Source of the DNA: Algimonas ampicilliniresistens
GTDB lineage: Bacteria > Pseudomonadota > Alphaproteobacteria > Caulobacterales > Maricaulaceae
Direction of reading: 5' to 3'
Assembly (NCBI RefSeq): GCF_030159955.1
Contig: NZ_BSNK01000002.1
Location: 992,001-1,056,000 of the forward strand
Length of the DNA stretch: 64,000 nt
Shown: positions 63,473-64,000 of the stretch, one piece after another
Position numbering within the stretch: the first letter of the stretch is position 1
Layout: each line of letters starts with the position of its first letter
Translations under genes and position numbers: made by a program
The notes under the pieces: model-generated
Database searches by the model: none
What the model saw: the letters and a program-made list of their open reading frames with translations, nothing else
What the model was told of the DNA's origin: nothing

Positions 63473-64000
63473 ATGTTTTCATCTGCCTGTTTGTTTCGAC
63501 GCGACACACTGTACCTGACAGGCGTGTGTCTCGCCGCCCTTGCAATTGGATCGTGCGACGCACTCACGGGTGGGAGCGACGGCGCGACGGCAGATAATAA
63601 TTATGCGGGCCAGTCCGTTCCCATCATCCCCGTCGAAATCGTTGACGAGCCTGTGGTAAACTTTGCGCGCATGAGCGGTTTTACCCATCGCGGTGCGGAG
63701 GACGCCTTTATCGGTGTTGAGAATGTGAACGGTCCCGCGACTCTGCTCGATAATCCGACTGGCGAGACGATCAGTATTCCTTATGACGGTGAGGGTTATC
63801 TGATGACCTTCCTGAATCAGGAGGGAAACAACAATGGCCGACTGGACAGCCGGAGCTACACCCTAACGTTCCAAGGCGAGGATGGAACGGGTCACAACCT
63901 CGCTCTTGTTCGCCAATCTCCTGAGGAACTTGCCGAAGGCGGCGTGGACAAGCCGGATGGTTACACCATCCTGTCTGTCAATACGCTGGACTTCAGTGAC
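63473..64000 (+). CDS. Lipoprotein paralogous to the preceding transglutaminase-like gene, 3'-truncated by window end
   Basis: The frame is open from the ATG at 63473 to the last base (176 codons), so the gene continues beyond the window. A signal peptide with a possible lipobox (IGSC, about residue 28) begins it, with GGGGA 7 bp upstream. The visible part aligns with the N-terminal domain of the neighbour: SYTLTFQGEDG against SYVLEFQDAND, LALVRQSPEEL against IELIRQSPGEL, and PDGYTILSVNTLDFS against VDGYTILGSNTLLFS. The region that would hold a transglutaminase triad is beyond the edge. It is a tandem duplicate of the upstream gene. Confidence 0.78.
   Translation, partial: MFSSACLFRRDTLYLTGVCLAALAIGSCDALTGGSDGATADNNYAGQSVPIIPVEIVDEPVVNFARMSGFTHRGAEDAFIGVENVNGPATLLDNPTGETISIPYDGEGYLMTFLNQEGNNNGRLDSRSYTLTFQGEDGTGHNLALVRQSPEELAEGGVDKPDGYTILSVNTLDFSD

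Noticed and set aside
1-64000. tRNA, rRNA, CRISPR arrays, insertion sequences or phage genes
   Set aside because: I read through both strands for cloverleaf-like blocks, regularly spaced repeats, terminal inverted repeats and transposase or integrase motifs and found none that hold up; a covariance-model scan would be needed to exclude small RNAs.

Overview
The window is a continuous, gene-dense stretch of a bacterial chromosome that is moderately GC-rich, with short intergenic gaps and many 1-17 bp gene overlaps. An outer membrane (LptD), DUF2794, ZapE, a PrtD/PrtE-type secretion pair and the style of the sensor kinases point to an alphaproteobacterium, perhaps near the Hyphomonadaceae/Maricaulales. 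That placement is inference from family content, not from a marker gene. I see no rRNA, tRNA, CRISPR array, transposase or prophage. Layout: 1-2.6 kb holds the 3' part of rarA and a hybrid PAS histidine kinase. 2.7-8.3 kb holds an AhpD-like protein divergent from an enoyl-CoA hydratase, a small membrane protein plus DUF4197 lipoprotein, creD and a solitary sdhB. 8.3-13.4 kb is a leftward run of three paralogous membrane histidine kinases behind an acyltransferase. 13.5-16.9 kb holds an ArsC-like phosphatase, a mechanosensitive-channel-like protein and zapE. 17-21 kb is a sulfate activation operon (cysD, cysNC and a DHH phosphoesterase); CysD carries an unusual N-terminal helix-turn-helix-like extension. 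21-23 kb makes GDP-fucose (gmd, fcl). 24.1-27.5 kb is a two-subunit methylmalonyl-CoA mutase, followed by fpr, lptD and a type I secretion ABC transporter/adaptor pair. 34.4-42.7 kb contains the dTDP-rhamnose genes in two blocks (rfbA/rfbB with gluQ; rfbC and rfbD), with a HerA-like ATPase, an AI-2E family transporter, DUF1223 and DUF2794 proteins between. glmS and a UDP-glucuronate 4-epimerase-like gene follow. From 46 kb to the right edge almost every gene looks dedicated to making or decorating a surface polysaccharide. The core is a set resembling a dlt operon (51.0-56.0 kb): a DltA-like adenylation enzyme, a carrier protein, a GNAT acetyltransferase, a DltB/AlgI-type MBOAT, a 42-residue single-pass microprotein ending in PVYQGF, and a DltD-like SGNH protein. 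This matches the known acyl-shuttle logic: thioester, then MBOAT, then a tyrosine on a C-terminal hexapeptide, then a serine transferase. The extra acetyltransferase and the Gram-negative polysaccharide context are unusual. The set is flanked by a transglutaminase-like protein, a large membrane-anchored protein with deacetylase-like features and an SGNH lipoprotein on the left. On the right is a nucleotide-sugar block (WlbA/WbpB-like oxidase, WbpE-like aminotransferase, AsnB-like amidotransferase, two paralogous SDR epimerases) that could make a diacetamido-uronamide sugar, then two tandem paralogous lipoproteins, the first with a transglutaminase-type Cys-His-Asp triad. No glycosyltransferase, flippase or polymerase gene lies inside the window, so the polysaccharide locus probably continues beyond 64 kb.
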